DNA from: JBBAAW01 sp041658075
GTDB lineage: Bacteria > Patescibacteriota > WWE3 > UBA101185 > UBA10185
Direction: 5' to 3'
DNA length: 61,708 nt
Assembly: GCA_041658075.1 (NCBI GenBank)
Contig: JBBAAW010000003.1
Coordinates: forward strand, 1-61,708
Below are positions 9,400 to 18,048 of the stretch, piece after piece. Every line of letters starts with the position of its first letter. Position 1 is the first letter of the stretch. The position numbers and the translations under genes were made by a program. The notes below the pieces were generated by a model. The model saw only the letters and a list, made by a program, of their open reading frames with translations. It was not told the DNA's origin and searched no databases.

Positions 9400-11744
9400 G
9401 CACCTTTCTTACTCGAATAGATAAAAGGGCTAAGGAGATTTTAAGCTCTTTTGGAGAAGTTTCTGAAATTAGCCTTACTGATTTAATTAAAAAGATAAAC
9501 AATGCCGGAGGTATGGGAACGCGCATAATAGAGTCGCGCCAATTTTTATTAAACTTAAAACAGGATAGTAATTTAGTCCTTAGCCAGTTGGTGGAAGAGG
9601 CTTTTTTTACCGCTATTAGCATGGGTCATACTTACGTGGGGACGGAGCATTTGTTGTTGGCGGGGTTAGCTAAGGCCGGGTTTGCCGGGGTGGAAGATAT
9701 GAGTATGGAGGTGGAGAGACTAAATTCTTTGCCATTACTACTTAAAAATGTGAGCGGTGTGGTAAAACCAAATATTCTAAATAATTATGCGGTTGACTTA
9801 ACAAAAAGGTACATGTTTTACCCCAAGTTGCACTTGGTAGAGCGGGAAGAGGTCAACAAAATGTTCAAAATATTACTTCAAAGAAGTAATTCCAATGTTT
9901 TGCTAACCGGTCCTCGGGGTGTAGGTAAAAGGTCACTCGTGGAAATTATGGCCAGAAAAGTGAGTTTAATGGACACGCCGGCCCTTTTTGCTGGGACTTA
10001 TATTTTGGACTTTAATATGCAGGCTTTTGTTACCAACCTTCCAGCAACCGCCGAAGCCTTTGATGTCGCCATAAAAAATTTATCGTCAGAGGCAAAGATG
10101 TTGGGAAGAAGTATTATGATAATAAAAAATTTACCCGGAATGTTTTTAAATCTTACAGCTACTTCAAGTGCGGGAGCCTTATTTAAGAACCTTGTGGAAA
10201 GCTTAAATATGGTGAATTCAAAGCTTATCATTTGTCTGGACGACGAATCTTACGGGCTTGTCCGCTCGTCCAGCGGGGATTTTGGCCTACAGGAGGAATT
10301 ATTTTGGGGTTTTACCGCCTTGGATGTTAAAGAACCGGCCCAAAAAATCACTATGAAAATTTTAAGGATGGAGGCTCACAAGCTGGAAGGTTATTTCTTG
10401 CTTAAAATTCCTAAAGATGTGGTGAACTACGCCTACAAAAAGGCCAAAACTGAGATGAAGGAGGAAGTTTTTCCTCAAAAGGCGGTGGAGCTTTTAGATA
10501 GAGCTTGTTCCTTAGCGTCGTACGAGGAAAATAAAGTTCCAGCGAACCTGCGGGATTTAGTGGCAAAACATGTTAAGGTAGGTTTGGGTATTGAGGGGGC
10601 GTTTTTGGAAAAGAATTATGATAAGGCTGCGCGTTTGGCAAAGTCGCTTCATAAACTGGAAAAAAAGCTAGACGGGGCAACTTTGATTTCTTCTAAAGAC
10701 CTGCGTTCTTTGACTACTAAAGATGTAGATAAGGTGCTTGAGGAATACAAGGAGGAAGAGCAAAAAGAGTATAAAATTGGAACAAAGATCTTAGCAGAAC
10801 TGGAAAAACGCATTAAGCAAAAAATCGTGGGACAGGATAGGGCAGTGGAGGTTGTAACACGGGCGCTAGTACGATTCCAAATGGGTTTGCGCCCCAAAAA
10901 TAAACCCGTGGGAAACTTTTTGTTCTTAGGTCCCACAGGTGTTGGAAAAACGGAGCTTGCCAAGGTTTTGGCGCAAGAAGCTTTTGGTGATGACGCTTTA
11001 ATAAGGTTAGACATGAGCGACTTTGGGGAAAAACACACGGTGGCGCGTTTGGTGGGGGCACCTCCCGGATATCTTGGATATAACGACGGTGGGGAGTTAA
11101 CTTCTAAAATAAGCAGAAAGCCTCAAAGTGTGGTTTTGTTTGACGAGGTAGAAAAAGCCCACCCCGATGTTTTAAATATCCTTTTGCAGATTACGGAGGA
11201 GGGAGAGCTCCGTGATATGAGGGGTGATACTTATAGCTTTTCTAACGCGGTGGTGATCTTAACCAGTAATTTGGGTACAGAAGCTATTCATAAAAGAGAC
11301 ATAGGCTACGGCGGCTCTACAAAGTCGCAAAAGGAAATTGAAGCACGAGTGCAACAGACTGTTAAAACATTTTTAAAGCCGGAACTTTTAAATAGATTTG
11401 ACGAGATAATTACTTTTAGACAGTTGGAGAAAAAAGATTCACAGCGGATTTTGGATATCTTATTGGGTGAGGTTAAAAAAAGCCTAGCAGAAAAGGATTT
11501 AAAGCTTGAGTTGGGGAAGGGGGTTAGGGAGTATATGTTGGAAAAAGGATTTTCTATGGAATTTGGGGCTAGATCTTTGCGTAGAACAGTGGAAAAAGAG
11601 CTTCTGGACAGGATAGCGGGTTTTTTGATAAGTAAACGTGAAGATGAGACAGGCGGCAAGAAAAGAGGGGCAAAAAGTGGGGTTAAAAGTAAGGTGATTA
11701 GGGTGAAAATGTCGCCAGAGGGAACATTGGAGGTATGGCAATGA
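9396..11744 (+). CDS. ClpC/ClpA-type AAA+ unfoldase with a degenerate first ATPase domain
   Basis: The 782-residue protein has the Hsp100 order: an N-terminal Clp_N repeat region (1-110, with MGHTYVGTEHLLLAGLA near 77), D1 (about 150-390), a middle segment and D2 (about 470-750) with a C-terminal ClpB-type lid. D2 is intact: Walker A GPTGVGKT (near 511), Walker B VVLFDEVEKAHPD (near 579) and sensor TSNLGT. D1 is not: Walker A reads GPRGVGKRS, and the Walker B acidic pair is replaced (IMIIKN near 240). D1 therefore probably cannot hydrolyse ATP and may only hold the hexamer. No ClpP gene is in the window. It overlaps rpsA by 4 nt and radA by 10 nt. Confidence 0.88.
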   Translation: MSTFLTRIDKRAKEILSSFGEVSEISLTDLIKKINNAGGMGTRIIESRQFLLNLKQDSNLVLSQLVEEAFFTAISMGHTYVGTEHLLLAGLAKAGFAGVEDMSMEVERLNSLPLLLKNVSGVVKPNILNNYAVDLTKRYMFYPKLHLVEREEVNKMFKILLQRSNSNVLLTGPRGVGKRSLVEIMARKVSLMDTPALFAGTYILDFNMQAFVTNLPATAEAFDVAIKNLSSEAKMLGRSIMIIKNLPGMFLNLTATSSAGALFKNLVESLNMVNSKLIICLDDESYGLVRSSSGDFGLQEELFWGFTALDVKEPAQKITMKILRMEAHKLEGYFLLKIPKDVVNYAYKKAKTEMKEEVFPQKAVELLDRACSLASYEENKVPANLRDLVAKHVKVGLGIEGAFLEKNYDKAARLAKSLHKLEKKLDGATLISSKDLRSLTTKDVDKVLEEYKEEEQKEYKIGTKILAELEKRIKQKIVGQDRAVEVVTRALVRFQMGLRPKNKPVGNFLFLGPTGVGKTELAKVLAQEAFGDDALIRLDMSDFGEKHTVARLVGAPPGYLGYNDGGELTSKISRKPQSVVLFDEVEKAHPDVLNILLQITEEGELRDMRGDTYSFSNAVVILTSNLGTEAIHKRDIGYGGSTKSQKEIEARVQQTVKTFLKPELLNRFDEIITFRQLEKKDSQRILDILLGEVKKSLAEKDLKLELGKGVREYMLEKGFSMEFGARSLRRTVEKELLDRIAGFLISKREDETGGKKRGAKSGVKSKVIRVKMSPEGTLEVWQ

Positions 11745-13090
11745 AAGGATTGAAAACAGTTTTTGTTTGTCAGAGCTGTTCTGCTCAAGTAACTAATTGG
11801 GCGGGGCAGTGTCCTCAGTGCGGAGAGTGGAATACCCTAGTTGAGACTTTAGACAGATCAGGTGGTGGTAAAGCTAGTGGGAAAAAAGCTGCCGACGGTA
11901 TTAGTGCAGGCTTTATAGCGTTGACCAAGTTAGAAACTTTGGATAAGGTTAAGGTTAGAGATACGGAAAGATTTTTAACTGGAGTAGGGGAATTTGATAG
12001 AGTTTTAGGCGGAGGATTCGTTCTTGGTCAAGCAGTTCTTTTAGCTGGGGAGCCGGGAATAGGAAAGAGTACTTTAATTACCCAAGTATGTAAAAGTCTT
12101 GATACTAAAAGTATCTTGTACATGTGTGGTGAGGAAAGTCCTGCTCAAATTAAGCTTAGAGCGGCAAGGATGGGCTATAGGGGCGCCAACCTGAGTATGC
12201 TTCAAGAAACTGACGTAGATATTATTGAACAAATAGTGTACTCCAACTCCGAAAACGCTAAAAACGGTCAAAAATTTGATTTGTTAGTAATTGACTCGAT
12301 ACAAACTTTGTACACAAAAGACCTAATGTCGTCTGCCGGATCGGTCGCTCAGATTAAGGAATGTTCTCAAAGGTTGGTTAGGGCAGCAAAGAACATGAAT
12401 ATATGTGTCATATTGGTTGGGCACGTTACAAAAGAAGGTGAAATTGCCGGTCCTAAGGTTTTGGAGCATGTGGTGGATACAGTTTTATATATGGAGGGTG
12501 ACTCGCAGCACTTGTACAGAATTTTGCGGACTACTAAAAATAGATTTGGTGCGGTTTCAGAGGTGGGGATGTTTGAAATGGTAGAAAACGGGATTAAGGA
12601 AGTTACTAACCCCAGCGAATTGTTTGTTAGCAAAGCTGATGCTAGTATGCTAGGTTCATGTGTTGCGGTTGCTATGGAGGGATTTAGACCAATTTTGTAT
12701 GAAATTCAAGCGCTTTCGGTAAAAACCAATTTTGGTTATCCAAAGCGTACAGCAAGTGGTTTTAATATCAACAGACTTCAGGTTTTATTGGCGGTACTAG
12801 AGAAGCGTTGCAAAATTCCATGCTATCAGTACGACATTTACCTAAATATTGCCGGTGGCTTTAAAATAAATGATAGTGCTTCTGATCTTGCTGTTTGCCT
12901 TGCGGTAGCGTCGTCTATTTTAGAAAAGCCTTTAAAACAAGGTACGGCCGTTTTTGGAGAGGTTGGACTTATGGGAGAAGTGCGGGTGGTTCCGCACGCG
13001 CAGAAGCGCGCACAAGAAGCTAAGCGACTTGGCTATAAGGCCGACTTTTCCCACAAATTCGTGAGCGAGTACATTAAATCCCTTCTATAG
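11735..13090 (+). CDS. radA: DNA repair protein RadA (Sms)
   Basis: A RecA-family helicase acting in homologous recombination and natural transformation. The 451-residue protein has an N-terminal zinc finger (CQSC ... CPQC, 12-29), Walker A GEPGIGKST (near 105), the RadA signature KNRFG (near 268) and a C-terminal Lon-protease-like domain with GEVGLMGEVR. Length and order are normal. It overlaps the clpC-like gene. Its presence fits with dprA, comM, comEA and comEC elsewhere in the window. Confidence 0.96.
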   Translation: MAMKGLKTVFVCQSCSAQVTNWAGQCPQCGEWNTLVETLDRSGGGKASGKKAADGISAGFIALTKLETLDKVKVRDTERFLTGVGEFDRVLGGGFVLGQAVLLAGEPGIGKSTLITQVCKSLDTKSILYMCGEESPAQIKLRAARMGYRGANLSMLQETDVDIIEQIVYSNSENAKNGQKFDLLVIDSIQTLYTKDLMSSAGSVAQIKECSQRLVRAAKNMNICVILVGHVTKEGEIAGPKVLEHVVDTVLYMEGDSQHLYRILRTTKNRFGAVSEVGMFEMVENGIKEVTNPSELFVSKADASMLGSCVAVAMEGFRPILYEIQALSVKTNFGYPKRTASGFNINRLQVLLAVLEKRCKIPCYQYDIYLNIAGGFKINDSASDLAVCLAVASSILEKPLKQGTAVFGEVGLMGEVRVVPHAQKRAQEAKRLGYKADFSHKFVSEYIKSLL

Positions 13091-13099
13091 ACAAAAAAA

Positions 13100-13116
13100 C
13101 GCCCCCGCGTGGGGCG
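13100..13116 (-). terminator. Intrinsic terminator of relA/spoT
   Basis: CGCCCC and GGGGCG form a GC hairpin with a 5-nt loop. On the minus strand it is followed by a T7 run, so it ends transcription coming from relA (stop at 13269). It may also act on radA mRNA as a stem without a U-run. The 150 nt between it and relA show no gene. Confidence 0.75.
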
Positions 13117-13268
13117 AATAACCGACACCTGGCAGGGGACAAAAGCCCTTAACTTCTTAGCAGAAGAGAGAGGGCAATCTTGTTAAGAATCTATACACTA
13201 GTGTGTAACAATGCAAGCTATGTAGATTGCTAATTATGACTGTTCTGGTTGTATTGGGGCCACAAGAT

Positions 13269-14642
13269 CTACTTTCTAAGTTCCTTTAGAATCTCCCATC
13301 TGGCCTTTTTGGTTCCCACCAGCTGCAACCAGTCCTTGCTGGGTTTTTGCTTGTTTTTATCAACTAAGATCTCCACCACGTTCCCGTCTTTTATTAGAGT
13401 GTCGATTTTTGCAATTCTTCCGTTTATTTTAGCTCCTGCACACATGTTTCCAATGTCAGTATGCACGTAATAAGCAAAATCTAATGCCTTGGCGCCCTTT
13501 GGCAGCTCAACAATGTCGCCTTTAGGGGTGAACACATACACACTGTTGGCAAAATGCCCAATCTTGGCTTTGTCGTACGACTCAAAATAGTTTAAATCTT
13601 TTACCCAGTTGGGGTTGTTGGCAAGCTCTTTTTTAAACTTCTCCCCGATCTTATAAAACAAATGGCTACATAATCCGTATTCAGCTTCCTGATGCATTTC
13701 CTGAGTTCTAATTTGCACCTCAATGTTTAAATCCGCATCAACTTTAAAGATGTTATGCAGAGACCTGTATCCTGTAGGACGCGGTTTTTGAATATAATCA
13801 TCCCGCAGGTGGGGGATTTGATCCCACAAAGACTTTAAAATATCTTCAACAACGTAAACTTCCTCAATACTTTGGGTAATTATTCTCATGGCTCCGATGT
13901 CGTACAACAATACTTTTTCACCATCACTTTTGGATACATAATAACCCAATTTTTTAAAAGTGCTGTATACAGCCTTAATTCTGTACGAGGTTTCTGTTTT
14001 TATCCCATTTTCCAACAATAATTCTTTAATTACGGGTATTGCTTGATTAAAGAAATCTCTTATCTTGGGTGACGCCTTATCAATTATATTTTTAACTCTA
14101 ATGTATTCTGCCGGGTTAATAATCTTAAACGCTTCATCTTCTAATGTTCTAGTAAAAACTCCTATACCCAACATTTTTGCAATAGGAGCGTAGATAAAGA
14201 GGGTCTGTTCTGCCACCGCCTGTCTTTCCTCTTGGGGTAGGGCAAAGGCAGTTTCAACGTTGTGGCACTGATTCGCAAGCGCAATTACCAAAACCCGCAT
14301 ATCCTCGGCCAAATTCATGTAGGTTTGTACTATATAGTTGTGGTTAAAGTTCTTTGGCGACCCCTTCTTTATGTCCTTTTGCGACAAATTATGAAGCAGC
14401 GCTACTAGCCTTGCCACCTCCGGGTCTATTTCTCGCCTAACAGTCTCCAAAGCCCCAGCCAACATCTTTGGTAAATGATGTAGTAGAGCGCTAGCTAGCA
14501 CCTTTTCGTCCTCGATCCCGGCATCAACAAGCTTCTGACACACTTTGTCAAGGTGCTGATATGTAGTTTCACCCGACGCCCGTACCTCACCGCTGTGGTG
14601 TTTTTTGGCCAACTCCCGTGCCTTTTCTACCATATTGCTCAT
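13269..14642 (-). CDS. RelA/SpoT-family (p)ppGpp synthetase with a degraded hydrolase domain
   Basis: The 457-residue protein has an N-terminal HD-type domain (about 5-160), a RelA_SpoT synthetase domain (about 190-345) and a TGS domain (about 365-430). It lacks the long C-terminal ZFD/ACT part. Synthetase residues are kept: YDIGAMRI, YRSLHNIF and EVQIRTQEMHQEAEYG. The hydrolase site looks lost. The HD-xx-ED motif reads HHLPKML, and the later LADRLHN-like segment reads LANQCHN, so the metal-binding aspartates are missing. The protein should therefore make but not break (p)ppGpp. ATG 14642 lies 7 nt after a TAGTAT -10 on the minus strand. Confidence 0.88.
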   Translation of the reverse strand: MSNMVEKARELAKKHHSGEVRASGETTYQHLDKVCQKLVDAGIEDEKVLASALLHHLPKMLAGALETVRREIDPEVARLVALLHNLSQKDIKKGSPKNFNHNYIVQTYMNLAEDMRVLVIALANQCHNVETAFALPQEERQAVAEQTLFIYAPIAKMLGIGVFTRTLEDEAFKIINPAEYIRVKNIIDKASPKIRDFFNQAIPVIKELLLENGIKTETSYRIKAVYSTFKKLGYYVSKSDGEKVLLYDIGAMRIITQSIEEVYVVEDILKSLWDQIPHLRDDYIQKPRPTGYRSLHNIFKVDADLNIEVQIRTQEMHQEAEYGLCSHLFYKIGEKFKKELANNPNWVKDLNYFESYDKAKIGHFANSVYVFTPKGDIVELPKGAKALDFAYYVHTDIGNMCAGAKINGRIAKIDTLIKDGNVVEILVDKNKQKPSKDWLQLVGTKKARWEILKELRK

Positions 14643-14700
14643 ATCTGCAATACTACCATATCTCGATTTGTAATAGATATGTACTTATTCGTAACATCTG

Positions 14701-14730
14701 ATGTAATAAAATGGTACTTGTTTATTACAT
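14701..14730. promoter_or_regulatory. Inverted-repeat operator candidate before the ATPase/AbiE genes
   Basis: ATGTAATAAA and TTTATTACAT form a perfect 10-bp inverted repeat with a 10-nt spacer. It covers the -35 region of the promoter whose -10 (TAAAAT, 14740-14745) is 7 nt before ATG 14753. It also lies between two divergent genes. AAAATGGTAC recurs at 14709 and 14742. Confidence 0.6.
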
Positions 14731-14752
14731 TAAATGTGTTAAAATGGTACCC

Positions 14753-16072
14753 ATGTTTAATCGGGATTTTGAAAAATATCTAATTAGTTGGAAGAATAGC
14801 TCAAATAGGAAGCCTCTCGTTGTTAGAGGAGCCCGTCAGGTGGGCAAAACTGTGGCAGTTAAGGAGTTTGGTGAAAAGTTTTATACCAACTTTATCTACA
14901 TAAATTTGGAGAATAAAGAAACCCTAAAACTCTTTGAGTCGGTAGACACCATTGGTATATTTGCTTCCACAGTTAATTTAGCTTTTCAACAGAATGTCGA
15001 GAAAGACAACACATTAATATTTATTGATGAGATACAAAATTCGCCCAATCTAATTAGTCTGTTAAGATTTTTCTATGAGGAAATGCCCGCTCTTCATATA
15101 ATCTGTGCGGGTTCCTTACTCGAGGCAAAAATAGAGAAAGAAGGATTTTCCATGCCTGTTGGGAGGGTAGAGTATGGGTATATGTATCCTCTAACTTTTT
15201 TTGAATTTCTTGGTGTGATTGGTAAGGATAATCTTAGAGACCATATTATTAATCTAAACTTAACGGAGCCAAAACCACTTCCAGCAGGCATTCACAACTT
15301 GGCGATAAGTTTGTTTAGGCAATATACACTTTTAGGTGGGATGCCCGAGGTGTTAAAAATATACTCTGCCACGCAAGACCTTGAAGAATGTAAAAAAGTC
15401 TTACGAAACATTTCCACGGCTTATTCAGAAGATGTGTACAAATATGCCGGCACAGAAACATCTAAGTATTTAAATTTCATTATTACTGTGGGTTCAGCGT
15501 ATGCAGGGTCGCTCTATAGATACGAAAATTTTGCCGAGTCTGGTTTTAGAAGTAGGGAAATGGGCAACGCCTTTGATCTTCTTGAAAAAGTCATGTTATT
15601 GCGACAAATTAGGTCAACCAATTCTAACTCACTGCCTTTAATGGCGAAGGAAAGGCGGTCAAAAAAACTTGTATGGCTTGATGTTGGTTTTGTTAATATG
15701 ACATCTAACGCTTATGAAAGCTTTATAAATCTAAAAGATTTAAATGGACTTTATAGGGGTAGAATCGCGGAGCAGGTGGTTGGACAAAATATTTTAGCCT
15801 CCGGTAACTTTTATGAAACCATGGACTTGTATTACTGGTCAAAAGATCAAAATGAAGGTATTGCGGAAGTCGACTTTTGTTTACAGGTAAAGGGCAGGGC
15901 AGTTGCGGTGGAAGTAAAATCAGGAAGTACCGGTAAGGCAAGATCGCTTAAAAGTTTTGGTGATATTTTTAAAGATGCGTTGCTGGTAAAGGTATCGGAA
16001 GCCAACTTTGGTAAACAAGATGGGATTTTGTTACTTCCTTTTTATTTGGTGAACAGAATATCTGCGCTTTAG
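14753..16072 (+). CDS. AAA ATPase with C-terminal DUF4143 domain
   Basis: The 439-residue protein has Walker A GARQVGKT (near 26), Walker B LIFIDEIQ (near 88) and AGSLLEAKI after it, as in the AAA_14/DUF4143 family. The C-terminal part contains EVDFCL ... AVEVKSG, the acidic-Lys pattern of the PD-(D/E)XK fold common to DUF4143. The substrates of these ATPases are unknown; some are suspected to act in defence or plasmid/toxin contexts. ATG 14753 follows a TAAAAT by 7 nt; an upstream in-frame ATG at 14711 lies in the operator. The AbiE pair follows after about 90 nt with its own promoter-like sequence. Confidence 0.85.
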   Translation: MFNRDFEKYLISWKNSSNRKPLVVRGARQVGKTVAVKEFGEKFYTNFIYINLENKETLKLFESVDTIGIFASTVNLAFQQNVEKDNTLIFIDEIQNSPNLISLLRFFYEEMPALHIICAGSLLEAKIEKEGFSMPVGRVEYGYMYPLTFFEFLGVIGKDNLRDHIINLNLTEPKPLPAGIHNLAISLFRQYTLLGGMPEVLKIYSATQDLEECKKVLRNISTAYSEDVYKYAGTETSKYLNFIITVGSAYAGSLYRYENFAESGFRSREMGNAFDLLEKVMLLRQIRSTNSNSLPLMAKERRSKKLVWLDVGFVNMTSNAYESFINLKDLNGLYRGRIAEQVVGQNILASGNFYETMDLYYWSKDQNEGIAEVDFCLQVKGRAVAVEVKSGSTGKARSLKSFGDIFKDALLVKVSEANFGKQDGILLLPFYLVNRISAL

Positions 16073-16166
16073 CTCAACCAACCCATACAATTAGTTGACA
16101 AATACTACAGCTTCATATAGTATATCTGGATACTCAAATGTCACTATTATTGGTGATGAACATGTT

Positions 16167-16946
16167 ATGGAATATACTGGATTAAGTCAAAAAGATACCC
16201 AAATGCTTGAGGAGCTTATTCTAAAATATGGCAATGTTTTGGACTATGAAGACGTTGCATCAATTTTTAAGAACTATTATTCGGACGAAGGATCTATAAG
16301 AAACCGGGTGAGCGTTTTACAAAAAGCCGGATGGTTTAAAAGAATAAAAAAAGGTGTCTACTTTATAAATGAAAACCTCGGTACCAGGGGACAGCTGGTT
16401 GAGTCGGTTTTAGTAATCTCGAGCATTCTTGAATCAAACGCCTATATTTCATTGTCGCACGCCCTTAATTATCATCAAATGTACGACCAGTACAGTACAA
16501 AAGTTACAGCTATTGGAAAAGAGAGAGGAAAATCGTACAAAGTAGGTCTGTATAGTTTTAAATTCGTGAAGGTGGAAGAAGAGATGTATTTTGGGTTTAG
16601 TGATACGCTTGTAGACGGAAGGTTAGTAAAGATTGCGGATGCGGAGAAAGCCTTAATCGACTTCCTTTACTTGGATAAAAGCTTCATCAGCGCAAACTTA
16701 GTTTTTGAAAAATTAACACTATATAAAGAGTCGTTTTTAGACTGTTCAAAACTAACTACTTATGTATTAAAATGCGGGGTGACTGTAAGAAGAAAGATGG
16801 GTTTTTTAATGGAGTCGGCGGGATTAAATACCTTGGATATAGTAAAGAGCTTGGAGGGCAACAGAACCGCGGTAAAGTTCTATTCGGATTGTAAGGAATT
16901 TAATTCAAAGTGGCGGGTATATTATGACAGCAGAATTATTAAGTAA
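16167..16946 (+). CDS. AbiEi-type antitoxin/transcriptional regulator
   Basis: Residues 1-70 form a winged-helix segment (GNVLDYEDVASIF ... RVSVLQKAGWFKRIKKGVYFI). A larger domain with ISLSHALNYH and DAEKALIDFLY follows, the signature of AbiEi antitoxins. AbiEi proteins repress their own operon and neutralise AbiEii. The product is 259 residues. ATG 16167 is chosen, with GGTGAT upstream as a weak ribosome site. A TTG 72 nt earlier is part of the -35 TTGACA of a promoter (TTGACA-17-TAGTAT at 16095-16123). It overlaps the next gene by 23 nt, usual for AbiE pairs. Confidence 0.85.
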   Translation: MEYTGLSQKDTQMLEELILKYGNVLDYEDVASIFKNYYSDEGSIRNRVSVLQKAGWFKRIKKGVYFINENLGTRGQLVESVLVISSILESNAYISLSHALNYHQMYDQYSTKVTAIGKERGKSYKVGLYSFKFVKVEEEMYFGFSDTLVDGRLVKIADAEKALIDFLYLDKSFISANLVFEKLTLYKESFLDCSKLTTYVLKCGVTVRRKMGFLMESAGLNTLDIVKSLEGNRTAVKFYSDCKEFNSKWRVYYDSRIIK

Positions 16947-17700
16947 AGCGCAACTTGGTTTATTAAACAGAAGTTTAGGATATCCGCTAGCTGTAGCCGA
17001 AAAAGACTATTTTTTGGCTCTCGCCTCAAAGGTTATCTATGATAGCGAATTAAAGGATAAGTTGATTTTTAAGGGCGATACGGCTTTATATCACACATAC
17101 TTACCACAACTTAGATTTTCTGAAGACTTGGATTACTCTACACACGGAACTAAGATAGTTTCCAACGATTTAAGGTCCGCGTTTGAGAAATTCTCGTTTT
17201 TCGAGGTCAAGAAGCAGTACGATTCTCCTTTTGGTGCAAAACTTGAGAGACTTTCTTATAACGGTCCTTTGGGTCAGCCTGGTTTTATAAAACTAGAGGT
17301 TGATACAACTCAAAATGTTGTTCTCCCGGCAAGAAATCTTGGGTATAGAAATAATTACGGGTTAGTCTTTAATGTTAAGGTTATGGATATCAGGGAAATC
17401 ATGGCGGAAAAGCTTAGGGCTATGAGCGAGAGGGTAAGATACAGGGATTTTTATGACTTTTGCACGATTAACAAAAACTTTGATATTAGTATGGACGGGG
17501 TCTTAGATTTAGCTGCTAAAAAAGAGATAAGAAGCGAGATAAGTGTAAGTACCATAAATTCAAATTGGGAGCTCGCTCTTAAGCAGAAGGACGACGATAT
17601 ATTTTCTATTCACATTTCCCAAGAGTTGAATAATGACTATGTTTATAAAATAATTAGCGGGTTTAACTTTAAGCCCTTGCAACCAACCCATAGTATTTGA
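16924..17700 (+). CDS. AbiEii-type nucleotidyltransferase toxin
   Basis: Type IV toxin family (DUF1814/AbiEii, DNA polymerase beta fold). The 258-residue protein has FKGDTALYHTYL-type motif I followed by RFSEDLDY (near 65), then DIREIMAEKLRAM and RYRDFYDF, all typical. Motif I normally reads KGGTAL; here the second Gly is Asp (KGDTAL), which could weaken nucleotide binding. Family members modify tRNA ends or other targets and cause abortive infection. The antitoxin gene overlaps the start, so the two are co-translated. Confidence 0.85.
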   Translation: MTAELLSKAQLGLLNRSLGYPLAVAEKDYFLALASKVIYDSELKDKLIFKGDTALYHTYLPQLRFSEDLDYSTHGTKIVSNDLRSAFEKFSFFEVKKQYDSPFGAKLERLSYNGPLGQPGFIKLEVDTTQNVVLPARNLGYRNNYGLVFNVKVMDIREIMAEKLRAMSERVRYRDFYDFCTINKNFDISMDGVLDLAAKKEIRSEISVSTINSNWELALKQKDDDIFSIHISQELNNDYVYKIISGFNFKPLQPTHSI

Positions 17701-17702
17701 CA
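17687..17702 (+). promoter_or_regulatory. CCCATAGTATTTGACA box, copy 1
   Basis: An exact 16-mer also found at 21998-22013, where its TTGACA is the -35 of a consensus promoter. This copy spans the stop codon of the AbiEii gene. No good -10 follows at 17 nt. Confidence 0.4.
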
Positions 17703-17781
17703 GAAACGGGCAAATCTGTTAGTATTTGTCTTGTTCATCTTCTGCCAAAACCTACCGTTTAGCCTTTTAAATACGTTTAGT

Positions 17782-18048
17782 TTGACAAAACTAGTGACCT
17801 ATAGTATACTGAAACTTGTTAGTTGATTGAAGGGCTGCTACACACAATTACAACCTTTTAATCAGCCAATAATTTATTGGTTGAAGCACATTAAAAAAAC
17901 GCACATTGTCTAGGTATTGTGGGTAAGGCTTGTTTGAGCATAATTAGGTTGTAAATTCATTTTTGCGACTTGGTTAAGCTCAAACAGAGCCTACGGAAGA
18001 AGTTTTGTCCGTTTTTCGACAATTCAACATTACATCAGGAGGGTCACC
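17782..18048 (+). promoter_or_regulatory. Consensus promoter and structured leader of the second GC-rich gene
   Basis: TTGACA (17782-17787), 17-nt spacer, TATACT (17805-17810), then a leader of about 230 nt. It contains a palindrome, CCAATAATTTATTGG (17866-17880). A long hairpin joins GGCT-TGTTTGAGC (17927-17939) to GCTCAAACA-GAGCC (17978-17991). A small stem ACGGA/TCCGT followed by T5 (17993-18016) looks like an intrinsic terminator just before the ribosome site. A strong AGGAGGGT lies 6 nt before the ATG. Terminator plus alternative stems suggests attenuation; that part is inference. Confidence 0.6.
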
